DNA of 64,000 bases from Acetobacter orleanensis (GCF_001581005.1 NZ_LHZV01000064.1:62001-126000); one strand, 5' to 3'; numbered from the stretch's first letter, positions 41,177 through 50,749 are shown. Numbers and translations: made by a program. Notes: generated by a model not told the origin, from the letters alone.

Positions 41177-42526
41177 TCAGGGCGCTTTAATTGTCAGGCC
41201 AATCTGCTGCGCAATCTGCGGTGCGGAGGGCAGCATGCTCAGGCTGGCGGCAATAGCCATGAGAGGCACAGGTTGCTGCGGGCGGAGCGTGAGGGTGAGC
41301 GGTCCGTTCCCCGGATGAGCCAGATAATTAGCAAGCTGGGGCATAGGGGCGTTTGGCGCACTGCCTTGCGGAACCAGACTGCTCTGGAGGGATGCCGTAA
41401 AGTCCTGCGGGGTCATGCCGCGCGTTCTGGCAAGATTTTCCAGAACCTTGGAGACAAGACCATGATCCTTGTAAGAGAGGTTCATGCTCAGCACCTGCAT
41501 CTCCGCAGCACCTGCGGAGAGCATGGCGAGAGTCGTCGTCTCACTGAAGTCCCCATCCAGTGTCAGGCGGCCCATATCCGGGGCTTCGATACTGAATGTG
41601 TCAACGTGAAGTTTGTTGCTCTTATAATCATGCGTCACGTTGAGCACGAGCGAGCCCCGGAAATGGTCATAGCCCAGCGTAGGCAGCAGGGAGAGGCTAG
41701 GGACGGCAGGCCAGAGTTCCAGCCCCTGAAGGCTTGAGACTTCCTGTTCTGAAGCGTCCGAATGTGTTGCGTGGGAAGACAGTTTGGCAACACGCAGCAG
41801 AGGGCTGGTGCTGTCTATGCTCAGCGCTTCCACCTGAATATCCCGCACACCATTAAGCGGCTTGTACGGCGTGTTGTAGGTGACGCTGTTGTAAAGTCCT
41901 GCCAGATCCACACCGTCCAGCAGCAGAGATTTTGCAGCAATCTGGCGCTGCGGGGCAACGCTGGTGGCGAGCCGGAGGTCTCTGGCATCCAGATGAGAGG
42001 CTTCACCAATCCCGTAATTATCCAGCGTCAGGCTGGACGCTGTGATATCGGATTGCAGGCTGGCGATGAACCCGTGCAGTTTCCCCGCAGAGACATGCCC
42101 GATTTCCAACGTCTGGGGCGGGGTGCCGTGCTTGTCATCCCCGTTGCCCGGCAGTGTGACATCCTCCAAAGCAAGGTTATCCAGACGCACGTTGCCGGAC
42201 GTGTCGGTAAACTGGAATGTATGGAAGGTGAGATGACCGATTCGTTTCGTCTCATCCCCTGCGGTGCTGACTTTGGAAATTTCCGCGTCATCCGCCGTAA
42301 TGGTTTGCTGCCCCTGCCGGAAGACCAGTGCGGTGAATTTTACACTCCGCCCCAGCAGGCCGGGCCATGCCTTCTTATAAGTGAGGGAAGCATCCGGACC
42401 CAGTGTCTGACGGAAGCTGTCGATACTTTTTTCCAGCATGACATGCTCGGCGTGGCGGGCGGCCAACCAGCCAACACAGGCAAGGGCTGCAACACCAGCT
42501 ACTGTAACAGGGACATGTTTCTTCAC
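41177..42526 (-). CDS. Anchored periplasmic protein of unknown function (YdgA/AsmA-like repeats)
   Basis: 449 residues. One N-terminal hydrophobic anchor (about 7-22) and a long beta-rich region with recurring patterns of the kind L-x-L-x-D/N-L-x-L-(A/E)-D/V, as in YdgA/DUF945 and AsmA-type lipid-transfer relatives. It ends with a helical region and a short C-terminal helix. The family is not certain; membrane or lipid homeostasis is a guess from the fold pattern. It is monocistronic, with 221 bp before rplM, which points the other way. Confidence 0.55.
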   Translation of the reverse strand: MKKHVPVTVAGVAALACVGWLAARHAEHVMLEKSIDSFRQTLGPDASLTYKKAWPGLLGRSVKFTALVFRQGQQTITADDAEISKVSTAGDETKRIGHLTFHTFQFTDTSGNVRLDNLALEDVTLPGNGDDKHGTPPQTLEIGHVSAGKLHGFIASLQSDITASSLTLDNYGIGEASHLDARDLRLATSVAPQRQIAAKSLLLDGVDLAGLYNSVTYNTPYKPLNGVRDIQVEALSIDSTSPLLRVAKLSSHATHSDASEQEVSSLQGLELWPAVPSLSLLPTLGYDHFRGSLVLNVTHDYKSNKLHVDTFSIEAPDMGRLTLDGDFSETTTLAMLSAGAAEMQVLSMNLSYKDHGLVSKVLENLARTRGMTPQDFTASLQSSLVPQGSAPNAPMPQLANYLAHPGNGPLTLTLRPQQPVPLMAIAASLSMLPSAPQIAQQIGLTIKAP

Positions 42527-42674
42527 CCGGTAGGAATCCTGCTTGTTTTAACAAAGGAAGTCTTCAACGCCTTCTCCCTGTAATGCACAGGCGGGGGGTG
42601 CTGCAAGTCTGGGAACGGTATTATATTACCGTATGAAAAACTGTTGATTTTACGGGGGTGAACGCCGATTGCTC

Positions 42675-42703
42675 TTGACGAAGTCGGTTTGCGCCCGCAT
42701 AAG
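42675..42703 (+). promoter_or_regulatory. Promoter of rplM-rpsI
   Basis: TTGACG (42675-42680), 17 bp spacer, CATAAG (42698-42703), 44 bp before the rplM ATG. Confidence 0.6.
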
Positions 42704-42747
42704 GCGCCCATCTTCAAAGCCTATAGTCTTAACGGAATCACACTCTC

Positions 42748-43224
42748 ATGAAGACCACCCTCTCGCTGAAACCCGCGGAGGTGACGAAGAACTGGATCCT
42801 GATCGATGCCGAAGGCCTCGCTCTTGGTCGTCTGGCCGTCATCATCGCGAACCGCCTGCGCGGCAAGCACAAAGCTCAGTTCACCCCGCACGTTGACTGC
42901 GGTGACCACGTTGTTGTCATCAACGCCGAGAAAGTGGCGCTGACGGGCAACAAGGCTGGCCAGAAGCTGTTCCACTACCACACGGGTTATCCCGGCGGTA
43001 TCAAGACCCGCACCATTGCACAGCGTCTGGGTGGCAAAAACCCTGACCATGTTGTGGTGAAGGCTGTTGAACGCATGATCACCCGTGGTCCGCTGCAGCG
43101 CCAGCAGATGCGCAGCCTGCATGTTTATGCCGGTGCTGAGCACCCGCATGACGGCCAGCAGCCGCAGACGCTGGACGTGGCTGCCATGAATCGCAAAAAC
43201 GTCGTTAACGCGCAGAAAGGCTGA
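42748..43224 (+). CDS. rplM: 50S ribosomal protein L13
   Basis: 158 residues, slightly longer than E. coli L13 (142) as is usual for Alphaproteobacteria. [27 protein letters not shown] and the [15 protein letters not shown] region are diagnostic, as is [10 protein letters not shown]. It assembles early onto 23S rRNA. Five nt separate it from rpsI; the pair is a universally conserved operon. Confidence 0.98.
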   Translation: MKTTLSLKPAEVTKNWILIDAEGLALGRLAVIIANRLRGKHKAQFTPHVDCGDHVVVINAEKVALTGNKAGQKLFHYHTGYPGGIKTRTIAQRLGGKNPDHVVVKAVERMITRGPLQRQQMRSLHVYAGAEHPHDGQQPQTLDVAAMNRKNVVNAQKG

Positions 43225-43229
43225 GCATC

Positions 43230-43715
43230 ATGTCTGAAACTCAGGAACGTACAGGCACGCTGGCTGATCTGAAAGACGTGGTTCCCACGGCTCCGGAAGC
43301 CCCTGTGTATGAAGTTAAACGCGATGCGCAGGGCCGCTCCTACGCAACGGGCCGTCGTAAAGACGCTGTAGCCCGCGTGTGGATCAAGCCCGGCAAAGGC
43401 GACATTACGGTTAACGGTCGTCCCGTTGGCACGTATTTCGCACGCCCCGTGCTGCGCATGCTGCTGACTCAGCCCTTTCTGGTAGCTGACCGCTACAACC
43501 AGTTCGACGTGGTTTGCACGGTCGTTGGTGGTGGTCTGTCCGGTCAGGCTGGCGCTGTTCGTCACGGTATCAGCCGCGCGCTGACGCATTACGAACCCGG
43601 CCTGCGCAGCATTCTGAAAGCTGCTGGCTTCCTGACCCGTGATTCTCGTCAGGTTGAACGTAAGAAATACGGCCGCGCCAAAGCCCGTCGTTCCTTCCAG
43701 TTCAGCAAGCGCTGA
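43230..43715 (+). CDS. rpsI: 30S ribosomal protein S9
   Basis: 161 residues. It has an N-terminal extension of ~30 acidic residues common in Alphaproteobacteria and the conserved core [34 protein letters not shown] and the C-terminal [18 protein letters not shown], whose end reaches the P-site tRNA. A perfect terminator follows. Confidence 0.98.
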   Translation: MSETQERTGTLADLKDVVPTAPEAPVYEVKRDAQGRSYATGRRKDAVARVWIKPGKGDITVNGRPVGTYFARPVLRMLLTQPFLVADRYNQFDVVCTVVGGGLSGQAGAVRHGISRALTHYEPGLRSILKAAGFLTRDSRQVERKKYGRAKARRSFQFSKR

Positions 43716-43750
43716 TCCGGCAAGGGCGAGCAGCTTACACGCTACGCCAG

Positions 43751-43789
43751 AAAAAGGCGGGAGAGGGAAACCTCTCCCGCCTTTTTTGT
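43751..43789 (+). terminator. Terminator of rplM-rpsI
   Basis: Perfect 11 bp stem GGCGGGAGAGG/CCTCTCCCGCC with a GAAA tetraloop and TTTTTT; the A-run on the left makes it usable on both strands. Confidence 0.92.
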
Positions 43790-44025
43790 TGCCTGACTGT
43801 TCCGCGTGGATGTTATTTTTCTAATGCCCACAATGTCAATATTAATATGACATTTAACTACCAAATATTCATTCGTTAAATAAAAATGGCATTGAGAGCA
43901 AAAAAGTCCCGTTCGTCCAGCGTCAAGATATGTTATAGCTATATAAAATTAAATAAAAGTAACTGCATGACATAAAAGAAAGAAATTATAAGGAAATCAA
44001 GATCAAATTAACGAACTGAAAAAAT
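43790..44025. other. AT-rich upstream region of the giant Hint/glycosyltransferase gene
   Basis: 236 bp, very AT-rich compared with both flanks, no gene. It probably holds the promoter of the following gene, but many -10-like sequences make a single choice impossible. AAGGAAATC lies about 35 nt before the ATG at 44026; no good ribosome binding site is closer. Confidence 0.4.
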
Positions 44026-47000
44026 ATGACCGTTTATATTGTATCCAGTGGTGTGGTCGCTTCTTCTGTAGTTCTCACGTCCGGAGTGGGGATGGAGGTT
44101 CTTTCCGGAGGTGTTGCCAGCAACACAACCCTGTTCTCCGGGGGGATTGAAGTGATTTCCGCTGGCGGGACGGCGGTCGAGAACAACGTGGCGGGCGGCC
44201 GTGTCCAGACGCTGGGGCTGGATAGTCATGCTTCTGTCGTGGCTGGAGAGATTGACGCTCTTGCGAGCGGCGCTGTTGTTTCCGCGGCCAATGTCACCGC
44301 ACAGGGAACCATTGCGGCTATCTCCGGTGGCATTCTTTCTGGAAACACTATTGGTCTCGTGGGAACTGCTTATGCAGGTCCGGAGGGAATTGCTTCCGGC
44401 AATGTGATAGACGGAGGCTATGAAATTGTAGGCGCGGGAGGTCTCGCGCGTAATGAAACCGTTATTGAAGGTGGCCGGGTTATTGCCACAGGTGCGGGTG
44501 CGTTAGTTGATAACAGTGTTGTCAGTAATGGTCTGATTTTTGCACAGAGTGGTGCTGTTGTTTCTGGAAATCATGCCTGTTCTACCGGACAGATTAATGC
44601 CAGTTCTGGTGGTTCTGTCACCGGCAACACATTTGACGAGAACAGTATTGGTGTTGCGTTTACGGGCGGCTCTGTTTCTGCCAATAATTTTCATGGCAGT
44701 GCGCAGGCCCAGGCCAGTTCTGGTGGTTCTGTCACCGGCAACACATTTGACGAGAACAGTATTGGCTTTGCGTATACCGGCGGTTCTGTTTCCTCCAATA
44801 ACTTTCAGGGCAATGCACAGGCGCAAGCTAGTTCTGGTGGCTCTGTAACAGGTAATACCTTTAACGATGACAGTATTGGTGCTGCGAATATCAGCGGCGT
44901 TGTTTCCGCCAATGATTTTCATGGCAAGGCACAGGCCCAGGCCAGTTCTGGTGGTTCTGTAACCGGCAACACTTTTGATGAGACCGGCCTTGGCATTGCG
45001 TATACTGGCGGTTTTGTTTCTTCCAATAGTTTTCATGGTAGTGCGCAGGCCCAGGCCAGTTCTGGTGGTTCTGTAACCGGCAATACATTTGATGGGACCA
45101 GTATTGGTGTTGCGTATACTGGCGGTTTTGTTTCTTCTAATAGTTTTCACGGTAGTGCGCAGGCCCAGGCCAGTTCTGGTGGTTCTGTAACCGGCAACAT
45201 ATTTGACGGGAACAGTATTGGCTTCGCGTATACTGGCGGCATTGTTTCTTCCAATGATTTTCATGGCAAGGCACAGGCTCAGGCCAGTTCTGGTGGCTCT
45301 GTCACTGGCAACACATTTGACGAGAACAGTGTTGGCGCTGCATTTATGGGCGGTTTTGTTTCTTCCAATAATTTTCAGGGAAAGGCACAGGTCCTAGCCA
45401 GTTCTGGAGGTTCTGTAATAAGCAACACATTTGACGGGAACAATGAAGCCTTTGCGTATACTGGCGGCATTGTTTCTGCCAATAATTTTCATGGCAATGC
45501 GCAGGCACAAGCCAGTTCTGGTGGTTCTGTCACGGGTAACCTTTTTGACGGGAGCAGTATTGGTGCCGTGTTTGCGAGCGGTCTTTTTTCTTCCAATAAT
45601 TTTCATGACAATGCGCAGGCACAAGCCATTTCTGGTGGTTCTGTAACAGATAATACATTTGACGAGAAAAGTGCTGCCTTTGCGTATACGGGTGGTTTTG
45701 TTTCCTCCAATAATTTTCAGGATAATGCGCAGGGCATAGCCAGTGCCGGTGGTTCTGTCACGGGCAACCTTTTTGACGGGAACAGTATTGGTGTCGCGTT
45801 TGCGGGCGGTCTTGTTTCTGCCAATACCGTGCAGGGCATGGCACAGGCGCAGGCGAGTTCAGGTGGTATTATCGAGAATAATACACTTCTTGGTTCGGCA
45901 AAGGCGGTGGTTTTTTCTTCCGGTGTCTCTCAGAATAATATTCTGGGTGGGTCTTCCTCAGAGACCGTCTCTGCTGGTGGTCTGGCTGTTGGTGAAATTC
46001 TGCGCGATTCCGGCACGGAACTGGATGTCATTGGCGCAGGTGCCGTGGCGTCTGGCACGCAGGTTCATTCTGGAGCCAGACTGTGGGCTGGATCTTCAGG
46101 TTTTCTGTCTGCGAACATGATTTCCGGTGGAACCGAGCAGGTTGACAGTGGTGGGCAGGCTCGCGGAGATACGTTGTTGTCGGGTGCCTTTCTGGATGTG
46201 TTCGGGAGTGCCGACCACATGACGCTCGAAAACAGTATTGTGGGCGTTGAATATGGCGGCACACTGACCAATACGGAGATCACCTCTGGCTCTACTCTGG
46301 AGATGCTTGATAGTGGGACGACCACGCTTAGCAATGTATCCATCGACATTGGGGCGAAACTTCAGTCATGGAACCAGACTGATGAACCGTCCCAGTTCAC
46401 CGTAAGCGGTAATCAGCTCATTATCAGCAATCAGGGTGGGCAGCAGACGAAGACCCTTACCATCAATGCCACACCGGAGCAGCTTCTTCAGGTTGCTGTG
46501 GTTGATGGGAGCACCGGTCTGTTTGAGCTGGAAGAAGGCACACCCTGTTATTGCCGTGGGACGCTGATTGCGACGGACCGGGGTGACGTGCCGGTTGAGT
46601 ATCTGAAAATAGGAGATCAGATCCGCACATTGCGTCATGGGTTCCGGCCTATCCGCTGGATCGGGCGGAGGGCGTATTCCGGGCAGTTTGCCGCCGGTAA
46701 CCGGGACGTGCTGCCGGTGACGTTCCGTGCGGGCTCGCTGGGCAAAAATCTGCCGCAGCAGGACCTGTCTGTCTCCCCGCTGCATGCCATGTATCTGGAT
46801 GGTGTTCTGGTGCCTGCCGCAGCTCTGGTGAATGGCCGTTCCATCGTGCAGGCCAAAGCGATGGATGAAGTGGCGTATTTCCATATCGAACTGGAAAGCC
46901 ATGACGTCATTTTCGCGAATGGGGCGGAATCGGAAACCTTTGTGGATGATGGCTCGCGCGGCATGTTCCATAACGCCGCGGAGTATAACCGGCTTTACCC

Positions 47001-49071
47001 GGACGCCGTGCAGCAGGCGGTGGCTTACTGTGCGCCGCGTGTGGAGGAAGGGGCGCGTCTGAATGCCATTCGCCGCAAGCTGAATGCGCTGACTGGCAAG
47101 GTCAGGCCGGGTAAGGGGCCGCTGGAAGGGTATCTGGACAGCGTGACACGCACCCGCCTCGCGGGCTGGGCCGTCAACCCGGAAACGCGCAAGCCGGTGC
47201 GTCTGCAAATTCTTGATCGTGGCGTGGTTCTGGGAGAAGTAGTGGCGAACCAGCCGCGTGCTGACCTTGGCCGGGATTGCGGGTTTATTTTTGAGGTTCC
47301 GGGCGGTCTCTCCCCACTGGAGAGGCATGTGCTGGAAGTGCGCCGGGTAGACGACCACAGCGTGCTGGGCAACTCGCCGTGGATGCTGGATCAGGCCGGT
47401 ATGCAGCCTCTTAACGCCGTGGTCGCGTCGCGACCGGCTTCTCCGCTCAAAGGGTATGTGGATACGGTCAGCCGTGACCGTCTGGCGGGTTGGGCGTTCA
47501 GCCCGACGACACCGGATGAACCGGTTGCCCTACAGATTCTGGATAATGGCCAGCTTGTGGCGTCTGTTATCGCCAATGCGCTGCGCCCGGATGTGCGGAA
47601 CGCCGGGGCATGCCCCACGGCGCAGTGCGGGTTTGATGTGCTCTTCCCGGCCATGCTTTCCCCCTTCACCCGGCATGTGCTGGAAGTGCGGCGGGAGCAG
47701 GATGGCGCGATGCTGGGTAAACCGCATGTGCTGGAACCTGTCGGTGCGTTTGACCCGGCTCTGGAAGATGCGGTGAGCCGCGCTGTGGCGTCGGTTTCCG
47801 GAACGGCGGATCAGGACCATATCCTGTCCTTCCTGTTCGGGCAGGTGGAAAAATTGGCTCAGGCCAGAGCACAGGCGGATAGCGGGCAGTATGAGCGTGA
47901 TATGCGCGGGCTGCGGGCGCGGCGCGGGCTGGCGACGGCGGCTCTTCCGCCCCGGCGTCGTCTGCTGGTAATTGACAGCCTGCGGCCCGATACCGGGCGG
48001 GATGCTGGCTCCCACGCCGTGTTATCCCATATTCAGGCGTTTCAGGCGCTGGGGTATGAGGTCAGTCTGGTTGCGGCAGACCAGATGACGGGTGCGGAAA
48101 CCCTGCGTGATGCGCCGGATGTGAAGGTTCTGGTTGGCCCGGTCTATCATTCGGTGGAAGATGTTCTGCGCCGTCAGGCTGGTAGTTTTGATGTGGTCTA
48201 TCTGCATCGTGCGGACAATGCGACGCGCTATCTGGCTCTGGTACGGATGCACCAGAAAAAGGCCCGCGTAGTCTACAACATTGCCGATCTGCATTACCTG
48301 CGTCTTGCCAGACAAGGGCAGGTGCAGCAGCGGCCGGAAGTGCTGGCGCGTGCGCAGCGGATGAAGCTGGCGGAATATGCCACCATGCTGCAGGCGGATG
48401 TCGTGCTGACGCATTCCGTCACGGAAGCTGAACAGATCCGGGCGGATGTGCCGCAGGCCAATGTGCATGTTGTGCCCTGGGCTGTGCCGGTGCGTGGCAG
48501 GGTGCCGGGTTTTGCCAGACGCTCCGGTGTGCTGTTCCTCGGGAACTACGCCCACGCACCGAATGCGGATGCAGCCCGCTGGCTGGTGGAAGACATTATG
48601 CCACGGGTCTGGAAGCAGGATCGGTCCGTGACCTGTCTGCTGGCTGGCGCGGAAATGTCCGACAGCATTCATGCTCTGGCGCGTCGTGGTGTGGAAACGC
48701 TGGGCCGCGTGGAGGATCTGAACGCTCTGTTTGACAGGGTGCGCCTCAGCATCGCGCCGCTGCGCTTTGGCGCGGGCATCAAGGGCAAGGTGCTGGACAG
48801 CTTTGCTGCTGGCGTGCCGTGTGTGATGACGCCTGTTGCCGCGGAAGGTTTGTTGCTGCCCAAGGGGATGATGGCGGGGCTGGTGCGGGAGAACTCGGAG
48901 GATCTGGCCCAGCAGATTCTGAGCCTGCACAAACGGCCTGCCCCCCATGCCAGCCTGTGTCGGGCCGGACGCACCTTCCTGCGCGAGGGCTGGATGGAAA
49001 CAGACGTGCAGCAGGCTCTGGTGGCCGCGCTTCAGCCTGTCTCGCAGGGTGTTCAGATTCTGGCAGGTTAA
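44026..49071 (+). CDS. Giant fusion: AIDA-like adhesin repeats, Hint domain, two beta-domains, GT4-type glycosyltransferase
   Basis: 1681 residues, one uninterrupted frame; a TGA 9 nt upstream fixes the start. Residues ~1-195 are degenerate AIDA-type repeats (xSGGxxxxxxV). 197-614 are 11 tandem 38-residue units. More AIDA-like repeats run to ~760. A Hint_2-type domain spans ~835-990, with the nucleophile-position Cys841 in CYCRGTLIAT and SVSPLHAMYLDG as the His block. Two copies of a ~100-residue beta-rich domain follow (~1030-1125, ~1140-1240; each has GY-D-V-R-RLAGWA and RHVLEVRR). A GT-B/GT4-like glycosyltransferase occupies ~1308-1675 (IAPLRFGAGIKGKVLDSFAAG donor site). No signal peptide and no autotransporter barrel are seen. 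It may be a surface protein exported by a type I system and processed by Hint, or a bifunctional enzyme with a scaffold. Neighbours give no secretion genes. Confidence 0.85.
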   Translation: MTVYIVSSGVVASSVVLTSGVGMEVLSGGVASNTTLFSGGIEVISAGGTAVENNVAGGRVQTLGLDSHASVVAGEIDALASGAVVSAANVTAQGTIAAISGGILSGNTIGLVGTAYAGPEGIASGNVIDGGYEIVGAGGLARNETVIEGGRVIATGAGALVDNSVVSNGLIFAQSGAVVSGNHACSTGQINASSGGSVTGNTFDENSIGVAFTGGSVSANNFHGSAQAQASSGGSVTGNTFDENSIGFAYTGGSVSSNNFQGNAQAQASSGGSVTGNTFNDDSIGAANISGVVSANDFHGKAQAQASSGGSVTGNTFDETGLGIAYTGGFVSSNSFHGSAQAQASSGGSVTGNTFDGTSIGVAYTGGFVSSNSFHGSAQAQASSGGSVTGNIFDGNSIGFAYTGGIVSSNDFHGKAQAQASSGGSVTGNTFDENSVGAAFMGGFVSSNNFQGKAQVLASSGGSVISNTFDGNNEAFAYTGGIVSANNFHGNAQAQASSGGSVTGNLFDGSSIGAVFASGLFSSNNFHDNAQAQAISGGSVTDNTFDEKSAAFAYTGGFVSSNNFQDNAQGIASAGGSVTGNLFDGNSIGVAFAGGLVSANTVQGMAQAQASSGGIIENNTLLGSAKAVVFSSGVSQNNILGGSSSETVSAGGLAVGEILRDSGTELDVIGAGAVASGTQVHSGARLWAGSSGFLSANMISGGTEQVDSGGQARGDTLLSGAFLDVFGSADHMTLENSIVGVEYGGTLTNTEITSGSTLEMLDSGTTTLSNVSIDIGAKLQSWNQTDEPSQFTVSGNQLIISNQGGQQTKTLTINATPEQLLQVAVVDGSTGLFELEEGTPCYCRGTLIATDRGDVPVEYLKIGDQIRTLRHGFRPIRWIGRRAYSGQFAAGNRDVLPVTFRAGSLGKNLPQQDLSVSPLHAMYLDGVLVPAAALVNGRSIVQAKAMDEVAYFHIELESHDVIFANGAESETFVDDGSRGMFHNAAEYNRLYPDAVQQAVAYCAPRVEEGARLNAIRRKLNALTGKVRPGKGPLEGYLDSVTRTRLAGWAVNPETRKPVRLQILDRGVVLGEVVANQPRADLGRDCGFIFEVPGGLSPLERHVLEVRRVDDHSVLGNSPWMLDQAGMQPLNAVVASRPASPLKGYVDTVSRDRLAGWAFSPTTPDEPVALQILDNGQLVASVIANALRPDVRNAGACPTAQCGFDVLFPAMLSPFTRHVLEVRREQDGAMLGKPHVLEPVGAFDPALEDAVSRAVASVSGTADQDHILSFLFGQVEKLAQARAQADSGQYERDMRGLRARRGLATAALPPRRRLLVIDSLRPDTGRDAGSHAVLSHIQAFQALGYEVSLVAADQMTGAETLRDAPDVKVLVGPVYHSVEDVLRRQAGSFDVVYLHRADNATRYLALVRMHQKKARVVYNIADLHYLRLARQGQVQQRPEVLARAQRMKLAEYATMLQADVVLTHSVTEAEQIRADVPQANVHVVPWAVPVRGRVPGFARRSGVLFLGNYAHAPNADAARWLVEDIMPRVWKQDRSVTCLLAGAEMSDSIHALARRGVETLGRVEDLNALFDRVRLSIAPLRFGAGIKGKVLDSFAAGVPCVMTPVAAEGLLLPKGMMAGLVRENSEDLAQQILSLHKRPAPHASLCRAGRTFLREGWMETDVQQALVAALQPVSQGVQILAG
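44614..45867 (+). repeat. Eleven tandem 114-bp repeats inside the giant gene
   Basis: Eleven in-frame units of exactly 38 codons. The unit consensus reads S-V-T-G-N-T-F-D then S-I-G-x-A, T-G-G-x-V-S-S-N-N-F, H-G-x-A-Q-A-Q and A-S-S-G-G. Units differ by point changes only; none differs in length. The GC content is lower than in the 3' half of the gene. Copy number can change by recombination without breaking the frame. Confidence 0.95.
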
Positions 49072-49091
49072 GCTGCCAGTCTGACAAAAGA

Positions 49092-49155
49092 CCCCTTTGC
49101 GCGAACAGTGCGAAGGGGAAGACCTCTCCCGCAACGCAGAACGGTGCGGGAGAGG
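49092..49155. other. Two stem-loops between convergent genes
   Basis: CCCCTT...AAGGGG (49092-49118, extended inside by GCGC/GTGC pairing) and a perfect 11 bp CCTCTCCCGCA/TGCGGGAGAGG (49123-49155). Neither is followed by a T-run on either strand. They probably stabilise the 3' ends of the converging mRNAs. Confidence 0.5.
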
Positions 49156-49183
49156 CAGTTACACTGCCCACGGTGCCAGAAAA

Positions 49184-50749
49184 TCAGGGTGCCAAAAAGG
49201 CCTTCACATCGCGCGCCAACGCAGCGCGGCTGTCTGGGCGGGTATAGAGCATATGCCCGCCGGGATAGGTATGCAGGCCGATGCGGTTGCGGCCTACGGG
49301 GATATGTTCCGCCACCCAGCGTGCGCTGGCAAACGGGCAGGCCAGATCATAATACCCATTGGCAATAAAGATGCGCAGGGTCGGGTTTAAAGCCAGCAGG
49401 CGGCGCAGGATGGGAATCTGATGGGCCATTGGCTCACCGTCTCCCCGGAAGTCCCAGGCGGCATTCACCTTCATGCTGAGCAATTCGTAAGACAGGTCGG
49501 TCCGGTAGTTTAATGTTTTTGCCGCATAACTCTCAAATGCGCTGCCATAGGCACGGCCAAAGCCGGAGAGGGTCGGGTCTGGGCTGTCTCCATTATCCAC
49601 ACCTTCGGGGAACGGGTCCGCAATGGAGACGGTGGCGTCATACAGCGTATAGAGCCGTCCATCGCGGCTGCGGACATCGTGCGCCATGGGCTGCGGCTGG
49701 CCGCGTTCCTTGGTAATCACGTCCTGCGGCAGGCCGGTGTGGGTGGCAACCTCTTCGTAAAAATCACGCGCCGCATCGCCCGTGGGCGGGGTGTTGGCTA
49801 GTGTGGAAAGATACGGGCCGAGTGCATAATGGTAGGCTTCATCCAACTGATGTGCCGCTGTTTCCGGCGCCAGCTTGTGCTGCATGGCCAGTTTGGCGGC
49901 TTCAAAAGATGGCAGCGTGAGGGCTGAGGCCAGAATGCTGTTCCCGGTGTCCAGAAGCCCCATATCCAGTGCGGGAGAAATCATGATGATGCCGTTCACC
50001 ATCAGATTCTGTTGCCGCGCCAGTGACTCCGCCACCTCAATGGCGCGGATGCCGCCGTAGCTTTCCCCTACCAGATAGCGCGGGGAGGTCAGGCGGCCAT
50101 TGGTGTCGGCCCAGAGCTGAATGGTTTTGGCAAAGGCTCTGGCATCCTGTTTGACGCCATAGAAGGTTTTGTCCGCTGTTTTCGGGTCTGTCGGGGTGGA
50201 CCAGCCGGTGCCGGGGGCGTCAATAAACACCATGTCGGTATCCGGCAGCCAGCTATCCGGGTTGATGCCGAGGCGGGCATTGGCACCATCGGTCGGGTTG
50301 CCTGCCGGGAAGGTGAGTGCTGTGGGACCAGCGGCACCCAGATGCAAATAGGCCGTGGCACCGCCGGGTCCGCCATTGAAGAAGTAGGAAACCGGGCGCT
50401 TTGCCGGGTCTGCGCCATCCTGCGTGTAGGCCACATAGAACATGCGCGCGGTGGGTTTGCCTGCGTCATCCCGCAGTACAAGAGTGCCAGCCCGCGCGGT
50501 ATAGGTGAGCTTGTGGCCGGAAAACGTATCCGTGTGGTGGGTTACCGCATCATCCGGCAGTAGGGCCGCGGCTCCGGTAAACGGTGTGGTCGCTGCTTTT
50601 GGTGCTTCAGGGTGGGTCGTAGTGGTTGGCGGGGTGGAAGGGGCAGCGTATACCGGGGCGGCAGACAGGCAAAGGGCGGTCGCAAAAGCAAGTGCTGCTC
50701 TATTTTGAAGCCTGCGTGTGTGTTTGCAGAGTAAAAAAGGCTTGATCAT
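49184..50749 (-). CDS. Exported S10 family serine carboxypeptidase-like peptidase
   Basis: 521 residues. A signal peptide ends near residue 36 (PVYAA). Alpha/beta hydrolase with the S10 nucleophile motif LVGESYGG (S230), the oxyanion segment YFFNGGPGGATAYLH, the acid in NGYYDLACPF and the His in TYPGGHMLY. S10 enzymes remove C-terminal residues at acidic pH, which suits the periplasm or surface of an acetic acid bacterium. Bacterial members are common in Acetobacteraceae; the natural substrate is unknown. Convergent with the giant gene. Confidence 0.92.
   Translation of the reverse strand: MIKPFLLCKHTRRLQNRAALAFATALCLSAAPVYAAPSTPPTTTTHPEAPKAATTPFTGAAALLPDDAVTHHTDTFSGHKLTYTARAGTLVLRDDAGKPTARMFYVAYTQDGADPAKRPVSYFFNGGPGGATAYLHLGAAGPTALTFPAGNPTDGANARLGINPDSWLPDTDMVFIDAPGTGWSTPTDPKTADKTFYGVKQDARAFAKTIQLWADTNGRLTSPRYLVGESYGGIRAIEVAESLARQQNLMVNGIIMISPALDMGLLDTGNSILASALTLPSFEAAKLAMQHKLAPETAAHQLDEAYHYALGPYLSTLANTPPTGDAARDFYEEVATHTGLPQDVITKERGQPQPMAHDVRSRDGRLYTLYDATVSIADPFPEGVDNGDSPDPTLSGFGRAYGSAFESYAAKTLNYRTDLSYELLSMKVNAAWDFRGDGEPMAHQIPILRRLLALNPTLRIFIANGYYDLACPFASARWVAEHIPVGRNRIGLHTYPGGHMLYTRPDSRAALARDVKAFLAP

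Noticed and set aside
44503-45264. 253-codon minus-strand frame opposite the 114-bp repeats
   Set aside because: A repeat-generated shadow of the giant gene.
44614-45867. 114-bp repeats as a CRISPR array
   Set aside because: Contiguous coding repeats without spacers, and no cas genes nearby.
44026-49071. Classical autotransporter (type V secretion) adhesin
   Set aside because: No C-terminal beta-barrel and no signal peptide; the C-terminus is a glycosyltransferase.
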